From a bacterium (GTDB lineage: Bacteria; Latescibacterota; UBA2968; UBA8231), in assembly GCA_027593305.1 (NCBI GenBank), contig JAQCJA010000335.1:1-5590 (forward strand): a stretch of DNA of 5,590 nt, given 5' to 3'. The notes under the pieces were generated by a model. The model ran no database searches. It saw only the letters and a list, made by a program, of their open reading frames with translations, and was not told the origin of the DNA. Made by a program: the position numbers and the translations under genes. Numbering within the stretch: the first letter of the stretch is position 1; every line of letters begins with the position of its first letter. This document shows positions 4,141-5,590 of the stretch, one piece after another.

Positions 4141-5590
4141 GTGCCGTCCCACTTTCGACCGCAAGGCTCGGGCCGAGAGCTCGCTTCGACCCGTCGATGC
4201 AGTCTACCGTCACTTGTGTACCGTCAATTCGACGCCGTTGCCGTTGCCGACAGGATCGCTGCTGCCGGCTTTCAGACGGCGACGTTCTTCGCCAAGTGCT
4301 GGGCGGGATACTCCTACTACCCGACGGAGATCGGCACTCCACATCCAGGCCTGACTTGTGACTTCACCGGCGGGCTGGCCGGGGCGCTGCAGGAACGGGG
4401 GCTGCGCCGGCTGGTCTATTTCAATCTCGGCCAGGAACGCCGCCTGCACCGCCAGCATCCGCAGTGGATCGTCAACCGCGATCCGTCCGATGCGGTGCCC
4501 GACGCCGAGGCACTGGACGTGGCTTCCATGTGCCAGCGCTCGCCCTACCTGGATGAATCCGGCATTCCGCAGATGCTGGAGATCATCGAGCGGTATGACG
4601 TGGATGGATTCTTCATCGATATCTTCATGCATCAGACGCTTGCGGGGATCTGCTACTGTCCCTGCTGCGCCGCCGGCTTTCGCCAGGACACCGGACTGGA
4701 GTTGCCACGGCAGGACAGTGATGCTTCCGCCTTCGCCTATCGCCGCTGGGCCAATGCCACGCTCGCGGCGATCGTCGAACGCACCCATCGGGCCCTGACA
4801 GCACACAAACCAGGTGTGCTGTTGCTGATCAACTGGGGCTACATGGCACGCTTCCCGGTGACACCGCCGCCATTCATCCGCCAACTCACCTGGGATACAC
4901 CCGTGCCGAAGGTGGGGAACTTCGCCTGGAACTTCTCCTTCGAGTCCCGCTACCTGGCGTCGCTGCAGAATGTGACATGGAGCGTGATGAACACGCGCGG
5001 CAACACCTGGATGGAGTATTCGCTGCGCGAGCCCGAGGCGCTGCTGCAGGAGTGTGCCACAACGATCGCTGCCGGCGGGGGCACCTATCTGGCCGATGTG
5101 GGCCATCCCTCTGGGCAACTGGATGCGGCCGTCTATGATCTGTTTGCGCGGGTGAATCGCCGCAGCGTCGAGCTGGAGCCGTGGACCCGCAACGTTGAGC
5201 CCGTGCCGGATGTGCTCGTGCTGCATTCGGCTGACTCGGTGTGGTCGAAGACGCCGTGCCAGCCATGCCCCGGGTGGAACCCGGCGCCGGGCTACTATTC
5301 CGTGTGTGGCGCCCACAAGGGACTGACGGAAGCCCACGTGCAGACCGTGATCTGCAACAGTGATCGACTGCCCGACCTGCTGCGTCAGGCGCGGGCCCTG
5401 GTGTTGCCCGATCAGCGCATTCTCTCCGAGGTCGAGGCCGACGCCATCCGACGTTTCGTCGAAGCTGGTGGCGGCCTGCTCGCTTTCGCCGGCACCGGCA
5501 TCCGCGATATGGACGACAAGCCCCTGGATGATTTTGCCCTGGCTGACGTATTCGGTGTCCGCTGTCTCGGCCTCACGCCGTACGCCACAT
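4141..5590 (+). CDS. Glycoside hydrolase, GHL6-like TIM barrel plus beta-galactosidase trimerisation-like domain; 3' end outside window
   Basis: Probable glycosidase of the hypothetical glycosyl hydrolase 6 type, related to alpha-L-fucosidase-like and GH42-like barrels. Numbered from the GTG at 4141, 483 residues are visible without a stop. The barrel starts at about residue 31 (FDAVAVADRIAAAGF), then FAKCWAGYSYYPT (50-62), RLVYFNLGQ (91-99) and HPQWIVNRD (106-114). DVDGFFIDIF (153-162) holds Asp155 and Asp160; Asp160 is at the nucleophile position of related barrels. CYCPCC (171-176) fits the family's CxCxxC, possibly metal-binding, with one extra Cys. From about 341 on, VLVLHSADSVW, LVLPDQRILS and FVEAGGGLLAFAGTG match the beta-galactosidase trimerisation (GH42 middle) domain, which is cut by the window edge. 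There is no signal peptide, so it is probably cytoplasmic. The substrate is unknown. Residues before about 25 are unlike the family, and the true start or an indel there is unresolved. It could be an intact gene with a GTG start or a gene with a damaged 5' end. Confidence 0.82.
   Translation, partial: MPSHFRPQGSGRELASTRRCSLPSLVYRQFDAVAVADRIAAAGFQTATFFAKCWAGYSYYPTEIGTPHPGLTCDFTGGLAGALQERGLRRLVYFNLGQERRLHRQHPQWIVNRDPSDAVPDAEALDVASMCQRSPYLDESGIPQMLEIIERYDVDGFFIDIFMHQTLAGICYCPCCAAGFRQDTGLELPRQDSDASAFAYRRWANATLAAIVERTHRALTAHKPGVLLLINWGYMARFPVTPPPFIRQLTWDTPVPKVGNFAWNFSFESRYLASLQNVTWSVMNTRGNTWMEYSLREPEALLQECATTIAAGGGTYLADVGHPSGQLDAAVYDLFARVNRRSVELEPWTRNVEPVPDVLVLHSADSVWSKTPCQPCPGWNPAPGYYSVCGAHKGLTEAHVQTVICNSDRLPDLLRQARALVLPDQRILSEVEADAIRRFVEAGGGLLAFAGTGIRDMDDKPLDDFALADVFGVRCLGLTPYAT
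4205..4232 (+). repeat. Imperfect 14-base tandem duplication at the 5' end of the glycosidase
   Basis: TACCGTCA occurs at 4205-4212 and again at 4219-4226. The two 14-base units match at 10 of 14 positions. A 14-base duplication is not a multiple of three, so if recent it shifts the reading frame. Removing one unit joins the frame starting at 4142 (reading LRPVDAVYR) directly to the glycosidase frame (QFDAVAVADR). It may equally be chance similarity. Confidence 0.4.

Noticed and set aside
4131..4361. 76-codon open frame beginning near the glycosidase ribosome binding site, as a separate small protein
   Set aside because: It has a good start context, but its product is Arg/Cys-rich and compositionally odd, and it overlaps the glycosidase barrel coding. 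It is treated as part of the frame conflict rather than a gene.
4210..5337. Long open frame of 375 codons on the minus strand opposite the glycosidase
   Set aside because: It is a shadow typical of GC-rich DNA: the plus-strand frame has clear glycosidase motifs, and the antisense product has low-complexity Arg/His/Gly-rich text with no recognisable domain.

Overview
The window is GC-rich, densely packed bacterial DNA. It holds six protein-coding genes on two divergent arms, with no RNA genes, CRISPR arrays, transposons or integrase genes that I can see. The sulfatase, the GHL6/trimerisation-type glycosidase, the eight-bladed PQQ-like lipoprotein and the TIM-barrel protein of unknown function together suggest a glycan-degrading bacterium. 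A Planctomycetes/Verrucomicrobia-type organism or a similar uncultured marine or sediment lineage (for example Latescibacterota-like) would fit. This is an impression from gene families, not a proven assignment.

The left arm, on the minus strand, reads leftward from about 1490. A PfkB-family sugar kinase (531-1490) is followed, with a 4-base GTGA overlap, by the N-terminal 178 residues of a type I sulfatase (1-534, running off the left edge). The sulfatase carries the formylglycine motif but no signal peptide, so desulfation and phosphorylation of an imported sugar inside the cytoplasm is the simplest reading.

A 112-base divergent region (1491-1602) carries plausible promoters for both arms. 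The right arm, on the plus strand, begins with a TIM-barrel protein of unknown function (1603-2418). It overlaps by 4 bases (ATGA) a lipoprotein with an eight-bladed PQQ/BamB-like beta-propeller (2415-3575). A small CoA-binding-fold protein (3620-4027) follows. The last gene is a glycoside hydrolase of the GHL6 plus beta-galactosidase-trimerisation type (4141 to beyond the right edge).

Together the genes look like a carbohydrate-use locus for a sulfated glycan or glycoside: a glycosidase, a sulfatase and a kinase, with two accessory proteins of unknown role. The most unusual points are the conflict of reading frames at the start of the glycosidase (4137-4232), the apparently cytoplasmic sulfatase coupled to a kinase, and the coupling of the TIM-barrel protein to an envelope lipoprotein. 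I see no clearly new defence or mobile system.
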